Positions 12,826 through 19,717 of a DNA stretch of 31,824 nt are shown piece by piece. Each line of letters starts with the position of its first letter. Position 1 is the first letter of the stretch. Location of the stretch: the IMG/VR virus record IMGVR_UViG_3300042503_001199, positions 1 through 31,824 of that record; one strand, written 5' to 3'. The notes under the pieces are model-generated. The model made no database searches. It was not told the DNA's origin and saw nothing but the letters and a program-made list of their open reading frames with translations. The stretch comes from a virus. A program made the position numbers and the translations under genes.

Positions 12826-13194
12826 ATGAGCCACACCCCCGAGCAGGCGCTGGCGGAGGCCAGGCGTTTGTATGAAACACGCAAGCCAACGGGCTGGCGT
12901 GCCTTCAGCATGGGCGGCATCAAAGTGGCCAATCGCGTGCCCTGGTATCAGCAACAGGTGCGCAGGGCCTATCCGTTCATGGAATGGGAGGAGGCTGAGC
13001 GGGCCTTTCATGGTGATCTGGCCACGGTGCTGGCGTATGTGAATGCGGGGCGGGATCCGAACCTCGTGGGCGATCTCAGGCAGACATTCAGATCGTTGTG
13101 CCGTGTGGCCCGTGGCACAGCGGAGCGGATACACCAGGCCGATCAGGGTGATCTGCAGCGGAGGCTGGCGATCTTCGGCTTGGGCCCTTCTTAA
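12826..13194 (+). CDS. Hypothetical head-region protein, 122 aa
   Basis: The start is ATG 12826, 9 bases after the head gene. The protein is helical and basic: N-terminal TPEQALAEARRLYETRKP, a hydrophobic patch FSMGGIKVANRVPWYQQQVRRAYPF, and C-terminal helices (EEAERAFHGDLATVLAYV and RQTFRSLCRVARGTAERI). There is no known motif. Position between minor head protein and scaffold suggests a capsid accessory; it may bind DNA through Arg-rich helices. Real gene likely, function unknown. Confidence 0.6.
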   Translation: MSHTPEQALAEARRLYETRKPTGWRAFSMGGIKVANRVPWYQQQVRRAYPFMEWEEAERAFHGDLATVLAYVNAGRDPNLVGDLRQTFRSLCRVARGTAERIHQADQGDLQRRLAIFGLGPS

Positions 13195-13197
13195 GCT
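13192..13197 (+). promoter_or_regulatory. TAAGCT box (late promoter candidate)
   Basis: TAAGCTGG followed by TTCTATCC lies 23 bases before ATG 13221. It aligns with the TAGACTG boxes elsewhere, and its first bases overlap the TAA stop of the gene before. Confidence 0.3.
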
Positions 13198-13220
13198 GGT
13201 TCTATCCCTGAGCATCGGCA

Positions 13221-13418
13221 ATGGCCAAGACATCTGCCACCACCGCACCCGAAACTGCTGCGCCAGTAGAGGAAGCGGTAACTGTGCCTGAGGTGGTTAC
13301 CCCTAGCTGGTTTGCGGCTGATCCGTATGCCGCCACCCTGGCTGCGACTCCCAACTGGCCCACCATCCCCCCGAAGGAGCCTGCTGCCACCGTGGATGAG
13401 TCAACAGCTCCCGCCTGA
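13221..13418 (+). CDS. Small Ala/Pro/Val-rich protein, 65 aa
   Basis: The product begins MAKTSATTAPETAAPVEEAV, has a short ordered-looking middle (VVTPSWFAADPYAATLA, then NWPTIPP) and ends in Pro/Ala/Glu-rich sequence. The central Trp/Tyr/Pro-rich part suggests a peptide that docks on another head protein, with disordered tails. No family is recognised. It precedes the palindrome at 13428 and the scaffold gene. Confidence 0.5.
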   Translation: MAKTSATTAPETAAPVEEAVTVPEVVTPSWFAADPYAATLAATPNWPTIPPKEPAATVDESTAPA

Positions 13419-13427
13419 TTGGTGCTG

Positions 13428-13447
13428 CTATTCCTGCGCAGGAATAG
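13428..13447. repeat. Perfect 20-bp palindrome upstream of scaffold gene
   Basis: CTATTCCTGC is followed directly by its complement GCAGGAATAG, with no spacer. It is in the gap before the scaffold gene and 35 bases before its start at 13482. CGCAGGAATAG recurs at 9817-9827. A protein-binding operator is plausible, since a 20-bp palindrome with no loop is a poor terminator and no U-tract follows. Confidence 0.6.
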
Positions 13448-13450
13448 TGC

Positions 13451-13468
13451 GTAACATGGTTGCGTTAC
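13451..13468 (+). promoter_or_regulatory. GTAAC-N8-GTTAC inverted repeat before scaffold start
   Basis: A 5-bp inverted repeat with an 8-base spacer lies 13 bases before ATG 13482, just after the 20-bp palindrome. TAACAT within it could be a -10. Short enough to be chance. Confidence 0.25.
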
Positions 13469-13481
13469 CTCTATTCATTGC

Positions 13482-14213
13482 ATGTCTGAAGCAAACGCAG
13501 GCGATCCTTCCGTGATGGATCCCGCTCTGCCCGTGGCAGAGCAGCCTGTTGCGATCGACAACAGCGAAGTCGAGGCAATCAAGGCGAAGCTAGAGCTGGT
13601 CCAGGCCGACAACCTCAAGAAAGGGAAGTCGAACCAGGAACTCAACGAGCGTCTGGCCGCAACCGAGAAAGCCTTGCGTGATCTGGAGTCGAAGCAGACA
13701 ACGGCACGGAAGACGCAGCTCGCCGATCAAGGCGAGTGGAAGTCTCTGTGGGAGGAATCGGAGACCAGAAACAAGGGTCTGGAAGCTCGGATCGCTGAAC
13801 TGGAATCTGCCCTGGCAGACAAAGATCAGCAGTTCAATGCCGAACGCCTGAAGACCGCTGCGCTTGCGCAGATCGGGCAGGCCAACGCATTGAACCCCGA
13901 GCACGTTCTGACCCTGCTGCAAACCCAGACGCAGCTGAAGGAGATCGACGGTAAGCCAGCGGTATTGAGCGGGGGCGCTGCGATACCACTGGATCAATAC
14001 CTGAGTTCTCTGAAGCAGCCAAACTCCGGTTGGGAGCAATACTTCTCCGCCAGTGGCGCGAGGGGCATGGGTGCAGCGGCGAGCGCGAGCATCGCCCCTG
14101 GCATGACGAACCCCTACAGAGCACAGACCCGCAACCTGACGGAAGCGCTGCGTCTGGAGAGGGAAAACCCTGAACTTGCTGCGGCCCTGAAGGCTGAGGC
14201 AATCAAGGGTTGA
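13482..14213 (+). CDS. Scaffolding protein (putative)
   Basis: The 243-residue protein has a charged coiled-coil at about 28-130 with heptad-like E/K/L pattern (VEAIKAKLELVQADNLKKGK, then LNERLAATEKALRDLESK, then IAELESALADKDQQF), and a Gly/Ala/Ser-rich, partly helical C-terminal part ending in a short helix (ALRLERENPELAAALKAEA). This is the standard design of a siphovirus scaffold that drives capsid assembly and is then lost. It sits immediately before the major capsid gene. No protease is visible nearby, so the scaffold probably exits uncleaved or is cut by a host enzyme. Confidence 0.8.
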   Translation: MSEANAGDPSVMDPALPVAEQPVAIDNSEVEAIKAKLELVQADNLKKGKSNQELNERLAATEKALRDLESKQTTARKTQLADQGEWKSLWEESETRNKGLEARIAELESALADKDQQFNAERLKTAALAQIGQANALNPEHVLTLLQTQTQLKEIDGKPAVLSGGAAIPLDQYLSSLKQPNSGWEQYFSASGARGMGAAASASIAPGMTNPYRAQTRNLTEALRLERENPELAAALKAEAIKG

Positions 14214-14242
14214 ACACGGTAACCTCTTTCACCTGAGTCGAA

Positions 14243-15289
14243 ATGGCTGCCCCTTATCAGAACTATTCAGGAGGCACCTTTGCCTCCGACCTGATTACAG
14301 TTCCCAACTTCACTCAATACCTTATGCAAGAGGTATACGAGCGCTGTGCGTTCGTGAAGTCGGGTGTAATCAGCCGCAACGCCGCCCTGGACGCCTCCAG
14401 CGGTGGTGTGCGCACCACTGTGCCTGGGTTTATTCCTCCCGCTCCATTTGAAGAGCGCATGGAATCAAACGCGACCTGGGGTGACAGCGGAAAGGGTTAT
14501 CTGACCCCCCGCAAGATCCAGGCCAACGCTGGTATCGCCACCTTGATCCACCGTGGTCTCAGCTTCGCTGCTGATGAACTCAGCAAGCAAGCCAGCGGCG
14601 CCGATCCCATGGCCGCGATCATGGGCTACATGGCCAGCGTGATCGACCGCAACCGCACTGCCACCCTGCTGTCTCAGCTGACTGGCCTGTTCGGCACTGC
14701 ACTGGCCGATAACACCGTCGATGTGTCTGCTGGCACCGGCGGCGCCGAGTACATCAGCGCCTCTGCAGTGATCCGCGCCAAGTCCGTCCTGGGCGAGCGT
14801 GGTGAGGATCTGAGCGTTCTGGCACTCCACCCGAACGTCTACTACCACCTCGAGTCGATGGGGATGTTGGTGTTCAGCACCGCAACCTTCAACACCGGCG
14901 GCTCGATCAACTGGTCGGGCGGTGGTGTGAATGTGACCGACACGAAGGTGGCGACCTTCGCGGGGATGCGGGTCATCATGGACTCGCTACTGCCTGTCAC
15001 CGGCACCGGCGATCAGACCGTGTACACCAGCTACCTGTTTGGCCCTGGCGTCGTACAGGAAGGTGTGCAGCAGGCACTCGAGACCCGCAGCGATTACAAC
15101 ATCCTGAGCTTCCAAGATGTTGTGGCCATGCGTTACAGCTACGGCTTCCACGTCATGGGCTCCAGCTGGATCGCCCCTGAGGACAACCCCGGCAACATCG
15201 AGCTGGCCGAGGCCGGCAAGTATGGCCTGGTGTGGGACCGCAAGCTGATCCCCCTGGTGAAGCTTCAGTGCAAATCGCCCTACGCTTGA
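14243..15289 (+). CDS. Major capsid protein (HK97-fold)
   Basis: The 348-residue protein starts MAAPYQNYSGGTFASDLITV. It carries HK97-fold features: an N-terminal strand and helix region (YLMQEVYERCAFVKSGV), a long spine-like helix (PMAAIMGYMASVIDRNRTATLLS), P-domain strands (EDLSVLALHPNVYYHLE) and a C-terminal region with VAMRYSYGFHVMGSSW and a KYGLVWDRKLIPLV closing strand typical of this capsid class. Place after the scaffold and before a terminator supports it. It is expected to be the most expressed product; a strong terminator follows 18 bases after the stop. Confidence 0.9.
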   Translation: MAAPYQNYSGGTFASDLITVPNFTQYLMQEVYERCAFVKSGVISRNAALDASSGGVRTTVPGFIPPAPFEERMESNATWGDSGKGYLTPRKIQANAGIATLIHRGLSFAADELSKQASGADPMAAIMGYMASVIDRNRTATLLSQLTGLFGTALADNTVDVSAGTGGAEYISASAVIRAKSVLGERGEDLSVLALHPNVYYHLESMGMLVFSTATFNTGGSINWSGGGVNVTDTKVATFAGMRVIMDSLLPVTGTGDQTVYTSYLFGPGVVQEGVQQALETRSDYNILSFQDVVAMRYSYGFHVMGSSWIAPEDNPGNIELAEAGKYGLVWDRKLIPLVKLQCKSPYA

Positions 15290-15307
15290 TCTGCGGAGGG
15301 ACAGAGT

Positions 15308-15332
15308 GGGGGCTGCGGCCCCCCTTTTTTTT
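15308..15332 (+). terminator. Terminator after major capsid gene, U-tract abuts next start
   Basis: GGGGGC, loop TGCG, GCCCCC, C, then eight T (15325-15332). It is a textbook rho-independent terminator. GTG 15333, the likely start of the next gene, follows the last T directly. Partial read-through is probably needed for tail gene expression. Confidence 0.85.
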
Positions 15333-15491
15333 GTGATCAACCTGACCCGGCTGATCTGCGAACGCGGAGAGGAGCTGGACGGAAGGGCGCCGGCTGAACT
15401 GAAAGTGCTGGATCTTGACCCGTTGGAAGCGACAGCGGAGCGCCTTAAACTTCAGTCAGAAGGCTGGTTTGTGGAGTCGGTACAGCTGTGA
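15333..15491 (+). CDS. Small hypothetical protein after the capsid terminator, 52 aa
   Basis: The GTG at 15333 begins right after the terminator U-tract. An in-frame GTG at 15306 would run through the terminator stem, so I reject it. The product begins MINLTRLICERGEELDGRAP, then AELKVLDLDPLEATAERL, ending GWFVESVQL, a compact alpha/beta-like sequence. No family is recognised. Its stop overlaps the DnaT-like gene start (GTGA). A head-tail junction accessory role is a guess from position. Confidence 0.55.
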   Translation: MINLTRLICERGEELDGRAPAELKVLDLDPLEATAERLKLQSEGWFVESVQL

Positions 15492-16054
15492 CATTGAACA
15501 CATCGCTCACTGATCCAGCTGCTGACAGCTACATCTCGCTGGAGGAGGCCACGGCCTATTTCTCTGGTGGCCTGATGGCCGACGACTGGACGGAAGTGGC
15601 CAACCAGGAGGCAGCGCTGCGGGAAGCGGCGAGGTGGCTGAACACATTGCCCTGGGTAGGCACATGCTGCGTGGCCGGGCGATACCTGGCCTGGCCGAGA
15701 CAGGGGGCGACCTGTTGCTGTGAGGATGCAGCGTGTGACATGGTGCCGGCGCAGGTGCGCCAGGCGCAGGCAGAGCTGGCGCTGCAGCTGGGCAGTAACC
15801 CGGCACTGCTGACGGGTGGTGTCGGCGTGGCGCAGACCAGTGATCGTGGGCCGATTCAGAGCCAGACACTGGGCGATCTGTCGCAAACCTTCTACGACCC
15901 GAGGGATAAGGGCAGCACCACCACGAGCAGCGCCACCGCCGGTCAGCCGACGCTGCTGCAGAAGTTGCCATGGCTGGCGGACATGTTGGGCTGTTGGATC
16001 ACGCAGGTGAGCGGCAGCGGCAGCAGCCGGATCATCGGGAGGGTTCGGTCATGA
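15488..16054 (+). CDS. DnaT-like head-tail adaptor protein
   Basis: The GTG start at 15488 gives 188 residues. The N-terminal part (PAADSYISLEEATAYF, then WTEVANQEAALREAARWL, then GRYLAWPRQG) matches phage proteins annotated as DnaT-like ssDNA-binding but located among head-tail connectors. In this context it is probably the adaptor ring that binds the portal (gp6/gp15-like). Four Cys in a short stretch (TCCCEDAACD around 77-86) are unusual and could form a small metal or disulfide site. The last 60 residues are Ser/Thr/Gly-rich and end basic. The start overlaps the gene before; ATGA overlaps the gene after. Confidence 0.75.
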   Translation: MTLNTSLTDPAADSYISLEEATAYFSGGLMADDWTEVANQEAALREAARWLNTLPWVGTCCVAGRYLAWPRQGATCCCEDAACDMVPAQVRQAQAELALQLGSNPALLTGGVGVAQTSDRGPIQSQTLGDLSQTFYDPRDKGSTTTSSATAGQPTLLQKLPWLADMLGCWITQVSGSGSSRIIGRVRS

Positions 16055-16419
16055 GCGCCCCGCAGGACAGCTGGGCACTGCCCCTGGCCAACGAGCTGGT
16101 GAACGCCTTCCGCGAGACCGAAGTGGTGTTCGTGATGCGTGGCGGCACGGCCTACAACCCCGAGACGGGGGAGGTGGTGACAGAGGAGGTTCGCTACCCC
16201 TGCGGCGCGGCGGTGCTGAAGACAGCCCGCGTGGAAGGGGGCGGCACGGCAGAGGAGTGGACCTGCGAAATGTGGTTCGACTCGACCACGTTGCCGGTGT
16301 TGCCGACCACGGCCGACACGGTGCTGTATCTGGATCGCACCTGGCGGATCGTGGCGGTGGAGCCGCACTACGGATCGGGCCCCACGAACTACGCCTACAA
16401 ACTGAGGCTGCGCACCTGA
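16051..16419 (+). CDS. Head-closure (stopper) like protein, 122 aa
   Basis: I take ATG 16051, which overlaps the previous stop (ATGA). A start further left would add a stretch that is only the other frame of the adaptor gene. The 122 residues are beta-rich with short strands (EVVFVMRGGTAYNPETGEVV, then YPCGAAVLKT, then WTCEMWFDS, then TVLYLDRTWRIVAVEPHYG). This size and strand pattern, and place between adaptor and tail completion gene, fit a head-closure protein. The name is inferred from order more than sequence. Confidence 0.6.
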   Translation: MSAPQDSWALPLANELVNAFRETEVVFVMRGGTAYNPETGEVVTEEVRYPCGAAVLKTARVEGGGTAEEWTCEMWFDSTTLPVLPTTADTVLYLDRTWRIVAVEPHYGSGPTNYAYKLRLRT

Positions 16420-16826
16420 TGCCCAAATTCACGAAGCCAAAGGATCTCGAGCGTCACCTGAAGAAGGCGATGGACGCCCTGGTGGCCGAGACGCTGATCA
16501 CGGTGCAGGCCGAGCTGGGCAGTGCTGCCGTGTCACCAGTGGACACGGGCCGCTTCCGCTCCAGCTGGTTCGCATCAGAGGGGCCAGGCACTGGTGAAGT
16601 GGCGCCCGAAGGCGCCGACGAGCCCCGGACTGATGCCATGAACCTGCAGGTTGACAGCGAGAAGCGCTACCGACTGCAGAACGCATTGCCGTATGCGCAG
16701 AGCGTGGCGATCGAGGGCAACGTGGTGAGCCAACCCAGGACATGGTTCACCACCTTCCGCAACAAGCGGATCCCTCAGATCCAGGCGGCGGCCACCAGGG
16801 TGATTCAGGAGCGTTACGGGCTATGA
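16419..16826 (+). CDS. Tail completion protein (HK97 gp10-like)
   Basis: ATG 16419 overlaps the preceding stop (TGATG) and gives 135 residues. N-terminal helices (EDLERHLKK-like KDLERHLKKAMDALVAE) are followed by SPVDTGRFRSSW, the hallmark of HK97 gp10-like proteins, then YRLQNALPYAQSVAIEGN and a C-terminal TWFTTFRNKRIPQIQAAATR helix. It joins head and tail at the connector end. All key features look intact. Confidence 0.8.
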   Translation: MPKFTKPKDLERHLKKAMDALVAETLITVQAELGSAAVSPVDTGRFRSSWFASEGPGTGEVAPEGADEPRTDAMNLQVDSEKRYRLQNALPYAQSVAIEGNVVSQPRTWFTTFRNKRIPQIQAAATRVIQERYGL

Positions 16827-17251
16827 GCAGCTTCCAGCAGATCCGAGGCATCTTTGAGCGGACCACCTACGACGCATTGCGACTGGCGGGAGTCCCGGCT
16901 GATCTGGTGTTCTTCGATGGGGTGCAGGAGACGCCACCTGATGCGGCAACGGCCTATGCCGTGGTTTCGCTCAGCTTTGAGCAGACCGCCCTCGACATGG
17001 TGGGTTGCCCGGTCGAGTCGATCAGGGGCAGCCTGATGTGCAACGTCTACACACCGAAGCAACGCGGCAGCCGGCCCGGTGAAGACATGGCCGCCGAGGT
17101 ATTGCGGGCGTGGGTTGGGTTGAACCGTGCGCCACAGACCGCGAACCGGCCACGGGTGCAGAACATCGAGGGACCCAGGACGATTGCACCAGACCAGCGG
17201 CCACACCACTGCCACGCGATGAGTTGTTCCTTTACCGCTACGGCTGCGTAG
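16823..17251 (+). CDS. Tail terminator protein (putative), 142 aa
   Basis: ATG 16823 overlaps the previous stop (ATGA). The protein starts MSSFQQIRGIFERTTYDAL. It has the alpha/beta pattern of tail terminator (gpU-like) proteins: a first helix, VFFDGVQETPPDAATAYAVV, a beta segment (ESIRGSLMCNVYTPKQRG) and a helix after it (GEDMAAEVLRAWVG). The last 30 residues contain two Cys and several His. Tail terminators cap the tube and lie just before the tube gene, which fits here. Its stop codon TAG is part of a TAGACT box. Confidence 0.6.
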   Translation: MSSFQQIRGIFERTTYDALRLAGVPADLVFFDGVQETPPDAATAYAVVSLSFEQTALDMVGCPVESIRGSLMCNVYTPKQRGSRPGEDMAAEVLRAWVGLNRAPQTANRPRVQNIEGPRTIAPDQRPHHCHAMSCSFTATAA

Positions 17252-17284
17252 ACTTAGTACGCCTAGGGCCGTGCCCGTAGGCGT
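17249..17284 (+). other. TAGACT box and hairpin in the gap before the tail tube gene
   Basis: TAGACT (17249-17254) includes the stop of the tail terminator gene. A long imperfect hairpin follows: ACGCCTA-GGGC with GCCC-TAGGCGT around CGT (17259-17284), with one unpaired base. There is no U-tract. The 90-base gap before the tube gene (17252-17341) holds no gene. CCTAGGCGT recurs at 30220-30230 before the fibre gene. Confidence 0.35.
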
Positions 17285-17341
17285 CTGGTTGCCCCCGACC
17301 TGACGGCAGCGCCCCCATCTGTCGTTTGTCTACTCAGACCC

Positions 17342-18142
17342 GTGGCCATTTCATGCAGCTCTAGTTCGCTAACTGGACAAGAAGGCGCTATTTACTTCCA
17401 GCCTGCCGGGACGCAATTCTGTCTCTCTGACTGGAGTGATTTCCAGGCTGGGACCGAAATCGGTGTGCCCAGTGATCACGACTATCAAGTTGGTGATCCT
17501 GTTGTGTTCACTGAAGAAGGAACCGGCAAACTGGACTCTGCGCTGAGTGCGGGCGTCACCTATCTGGTGGTGGGCGTCACCGGATCCAGCATCACCGTGG
17601 CCGATGAGGCTGATGCCACCGCAACCCCTATCACCCTGAACGGGGATGGCGGCACTGGCACGGCTGACACCGCGGGCGCCAAGAATCACATCAAGATCGA
17701 CTTCGCCGAGTTCGGCGCTGTCTGTCAAGTGAAGCAGTTCAGCCTCGAACTGACACGCGAGGAACTCGATGTAACAGTTCTGCCCTGCGGCCTCGGCGGC
17801 GGCAGCAATAAGTACGCCCAGTTCCGTAAGACCCAGGCCGGCTACGCCTCCGGCACTGGTTCGATGACGGTGATGTTCACTGACGATCAGACCAGCCTGG
17901 CCAATCGCCTACTGGCGAACGTCATGCTGCGCAGTCAGTCCGGCGCCGAGGTGAAGCTGTATGTGAACCATGTGGCGAATGCGGCCGGCACTGCACCCGA
18001 CGATTCCAAGTCGATCTTTGTGCAGGCTCCGATCAGCATCACCTCCATGTCGCTGTCGGTGACACCGGATGACGCCACCACCGCTGAGCTGAGCTACAGC
18101 ATCAGCGGCCAACCCAGCGCGCTTCTTGGCATCGAGCTGTGA
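17342..18142 (+). CDS. Major tail tube protein
   Basis: The 266-residue product (GTG start) has two parts. Residues about 45-115 (VGDPVVFTEEGTGKLD, then TYLVVGVTGSSITVADEADA) form an inserted beta domain. From about 126 on is the tube core: VKQFSLELTREELDVTVLP, then YASGTGSMTVMFTDD. This F/W-x-L...REELDVT...GSGSMTV pattern recurs in the proteins at 28865-29257 and 29254-30183. Tail tube proteins stack as hexamers around the tape measure. Position after the terminator protein and before the chaperones, plus a strong terminator right after, fits a highly expressed structural protein. Confidence 0.8.
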   Translation: MAISCSSSSLTGQEGAIYFQPAGTQFCLSDWSDFQAGTEIGVPSDHDYQVGDPVVFTEEGTGKLDSALSAGVTYLVVGVTGSSITVADEADATATPITLNGDGGTGTADTAGAKNHIKIDFAEFGAVCQVKQFSLELTREELDVTVLPCGLGGGSNKYAQFRKTQAGYASGTGSMTVMFTDDQTSLANRLLANVMLRSQSGAEVKLYVNHVANAAGTAPDDSKSIFVQAPISITSMSLSVTPDDATTAELSYSISGQPSALLGIEL

Positions 18143-18164
18143 CCTGAAGGCCACAAGCCGCCCC

Positions 18165-18188
18165 GCCCCGCCATGTGCGGGGCTTTTT
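18165..18188 (+). terminator. Terminator after tail tube gene, U-tract abuts next start
   Basis: GCCCCGC, loop CATGT, GCGGGGC and five T form a perfect 7-bp terminator. One base later comes ATG 18190 of the next gene, the same layout as at 15308-15335. Confidence 0.82.
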
Positions 18189-18189
18189 C

Positions 18190-19071
18190 ATGGCTGCGCA
18201 GGCAGAATGGGCTGGTGCTATTGACTTTGAGATGACGGACGCTGCCAGGGACCACGAACTGCATGTGATCTGGGAACGGCTGAAGGCCGAGGCAACGAGC
18301 ACATCGAAGCGGTTCCGGGACTTCCTGAACTTCCGGGACACCTGCAGCGAGATGCCCCTGGGCGGCGATGTGGAGCTGATCGACCCAACCGAAGGCTTTA
18401 AGACCAGCAATATCCGGGTGCTCGACCCGGCGGGTGAACCGGTGACCCCGACCGTTCCGAGCGTCGAGCCCGAAGGCGTGATGCCAGAGGTGACCCCCGA
18501 GCCTGAAACGGTCACCCCCGAGGTTCCCCAGGGCACTGATCAGACCCTGCCCGAGGAGCCGATCGTCACCGAGCCTCCCGCCGAGGTGGTGGCTGAGGAA
18601 CCCGCCTGCCCGATGCCCGAGCCAACTGTGGCAGGGGAGCCTACAGCTGAGGTGGTTGCAGAGCCGGTTGCAGTCGAGGAGCCGGTAGCTGAACCTGCCG
18701 CCGTACAGGAGCCCGTGGCAGAGGCGCCCACTGAGGTGGTCTCAGAGCCTGTGGTCGAGCAGCCGGCTGCCGAGGTTCCCGCTGAGGCGCCCGCCGCTGT
18801 TGAGGAGCCTGTGGCCGAACCCGTGGCTGAGGTCCCCATTGAGGAGCCCGCCGTGGTGACCGAAGAGCCTGCCGCTGAGGTGATCACCGAGCCTGCCGCT
18901 GAGGCGCCTACCGAGGAGCCTGCTGCTGTTGAGGAGCCTGCCGCTACCGAGCCCGTGGTGGAGACCCCTGCGGCTGAGCCTGTGGCAGAAGAGCCTGCCG
19001 CTACTGAGCCTGCGGCCACTGAGCCCGCGGTCGAGGAGCCTGCTGCCCCTGCTGAGGAGCCTGTCATTTAG
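18190..19071 (+). CDS. Protein with small N-domain and long Pro/Glu/Val/Ala-rich tail
   Basis: ATG 18190 follows the terminator directly; an in-frame GTG at 18175 lies inside the terminator and is rejected. Residues 1-85 look ordered (HELHVIWERLKAEA, then RFRDFLNFRDTCSEMPLGGD, then GFKTSNIRVLDP). From about 90 to 293 the sequence is almost only Glu, Pro, Ala, Val and Thr in irregular EEPAAE/VAEPVA units, very acidic and disordered. The N-domain weakly recalls the final part of phage HNH proteins (F-x-x-F...P-GG...L...D...N-x-R-W), perhaps a dead relative. It sits between tube and chaperone genes, so it may be a virion decoration or tail-assembly protein. There is no ribosome-binding site. Confidence 0.65.
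   Translation: MAAQAEWAGAIDFEMTDAARDHELHVIWERLKAEATSTSKRFRDFLNFRDTCSEMPLGGDVELIDPTEGFKTSNIRVLDPAGEPVTPTVPSVEPEGVMPEVTPEPETVTPEVPQGTDQTLPEEPIVTEPPAEVVAEEPACPMPEPTVAGEPTAEVVAEPVAVEEPVAEPAAVQEPVAEAPTEVVSEPVVEQPAAEVPAEAPAAVEEPVAEPVAEVPIEEPAVVTEEPAAEVITEPAAEAPTEEPAAVEEPAATEPVVETPAAEPVAEEPAATEPAATEPAVEEPAAPAEEPVI
18460..19068 (+). repeat. Low-complexity GAGGAGCCTGCC-type coding repeat
   Basis: Imperfect units of 12-21 bases with the core GAGGAGCCTGCCGCT encode the acidic Pro/Glu/Ala/Val tail. They differ mostly by silent or conservative changes, suggesting growth by slippage or recombination. Confidence 0.7.
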
Positions 19072-19088
19072 TACGACTACTCTTTATA

Positions 19089-19109
19089 GGTCGAGCAAGT
19101 CACTCGACC
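19089..19109 (+). other. Hairpin GGTCGAG/CTCGACC
   Basis: A perfect 7-bp stem around CAAGTCA lies just after the stop of the PEV gene and before a terminator, with no U-tract of its own. It could enhance termination or protect mRNA ends. Confidence 0.4.
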
Positions 19110-19114
19110 GGATT

Positions 19115-19145
19115 AGCCGCATCCCTCCCCTGGGTTGCGGCTTTT
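19115..19145 (+). terminator. Terminator before tail assembly chaperone
   Basis: AGCCGCA-T-CCC, loop, GGG-T-TGCGGCT, then TTT C: a 7-bp stem extended by a 3-bp inner helix. It lies 38 bases before the chosen start at 19183. Confidence 0.65.
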
Positions 19146-19182
19146 CTGTGCCATTAAGCTATTGATGCCCAGGGGTATCAAG

Positions 19183-19608
19183 ATGAAAAACGCTCTCGCC
19201 AGGCTGAAGGCTGCCGTGGACATGTCTCCACGCCGCCGCACCATCGACCTGCCCAACGGTGAGGAGTTCGAGTTCTACACGACACCTCTGACCCTGGCCG
19301 AAAGAGAGAAGGCCCAGAAGGATGCACGCAAGCCCGATGAGGTGGCCTTGACGCTGATGATCCAGAAGTGCCGCGATGAGAACGGCCGCGCCATGTTCGC
19401 CCTGGGCCAGGTTGCTGAGCTGAAGAACGAACTACCCGCCGAGTTGCTTGAACAGCTCCAGGTGAAGGTGTTCGTCGAGGCCGACAGCGAAGCGGCTGGC
19501 GTTGAGGACGCCACCGATCTCAAAAGCCCTGCAGAAGGAACTCGCCGCGGACGGAGAGCTGATGCTGCAAATGGTGGTAGCGGAGAAGCTGGGGAAGACG
19601 CTCTCTGA
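19183..19608 (+). CDS. Tail assembly chaperone, first frame (G-like)
   Basis: I choose ATG 19183 because AGGGG precedes it at a proper distance, one of the best ribosome-binding sites here; ATG 19165 and an upstream TTG lie in or near the terminator. The 141-residue product begins MKNALARLKAAVDMS, then RRRTIDLPNGEEFEFYTTPL, then LAEREKAQKDARKPDEVAL. This is the pattern of small tail chaperones that bind the tape measure before tube assembly. The C-terminal 25 residues (GTRRGRRADAANGGSG) look unlike the rest, as expected past a frameshift point. A second frame takes over near 19522-19526 (see next entry). Confidence 0.75.
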   Translation: MKNALARLKAAVDMSPRRRTIDLPNGEEFEFYTTPLTLAEREKAQKDARKPDEVALTLMIQKCRDENGRAMFALGQVAELKNELPAELLEQLQVKVFVEADSEAAGVEDATDLKSPAEGTRRGRRADAANGGSGEAGEDAL

Positions 19609-19717
19609 GCTACGCGAATCGGTGACGCCACAGGAGCTGCTTCTGTGGCACGCCTTCTATTCAGAGCGGGCCGATCGTGAGCGGGCCGCGATGGAGAAGG
19701 CCAAGAGCCGCCGTTAA
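19502..19717 (+). CDS. Tail assembly chaperone, second frame (T-like; +1 frameshift extension)
   Basis: This frame overlaps the first chaperone gene and encodes SKALQKELAADGELMLQMVV, then AEKLGKTLSELRESVTPQEL, then a C-terminal LLWHAFYSERADRERAAMEK helix. That is typical of the T part of G/GT chaperones. It is +1 (or -2) relative to the first frame and has no good start. The likely slip site is CTC-AAA-A (19519-19525), where tRNA-Lys on AAA can re-pair one base forward on AAA, giving ...DATDLK|ALQKEL and a 177-residue fusion. Most G/GT pairs use -1, some use +1 or -2. Its stop overlaps the convergent HNH gene by 4 bases. Confidence 0.7.
   Translation: MRTPPISKALQKELAADGELMLQMVVAEKLGKTLSELRESVTPQELLLWHAFYSERADRERAAMEKAKSRR

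Noticed and set aside
15306-15332. GTG 15306 as start of the 52-aa gene
   Set aside because: It would read through the terminator stem and U-tract, giving Pro/Leu/Phe residues of no sense.
18175-18189. GTG 18175 as start of the PEV gene
   Set aside because: It lies inside the terminator hairpin; ATG 18190 is cleaner.
19135-19182. TTG 19135 or ATG 19165 as start of the tail chaperone
   Set aside because: The first is in the terminator; ATG 19183 has the AGGGG ribosome-binding site.
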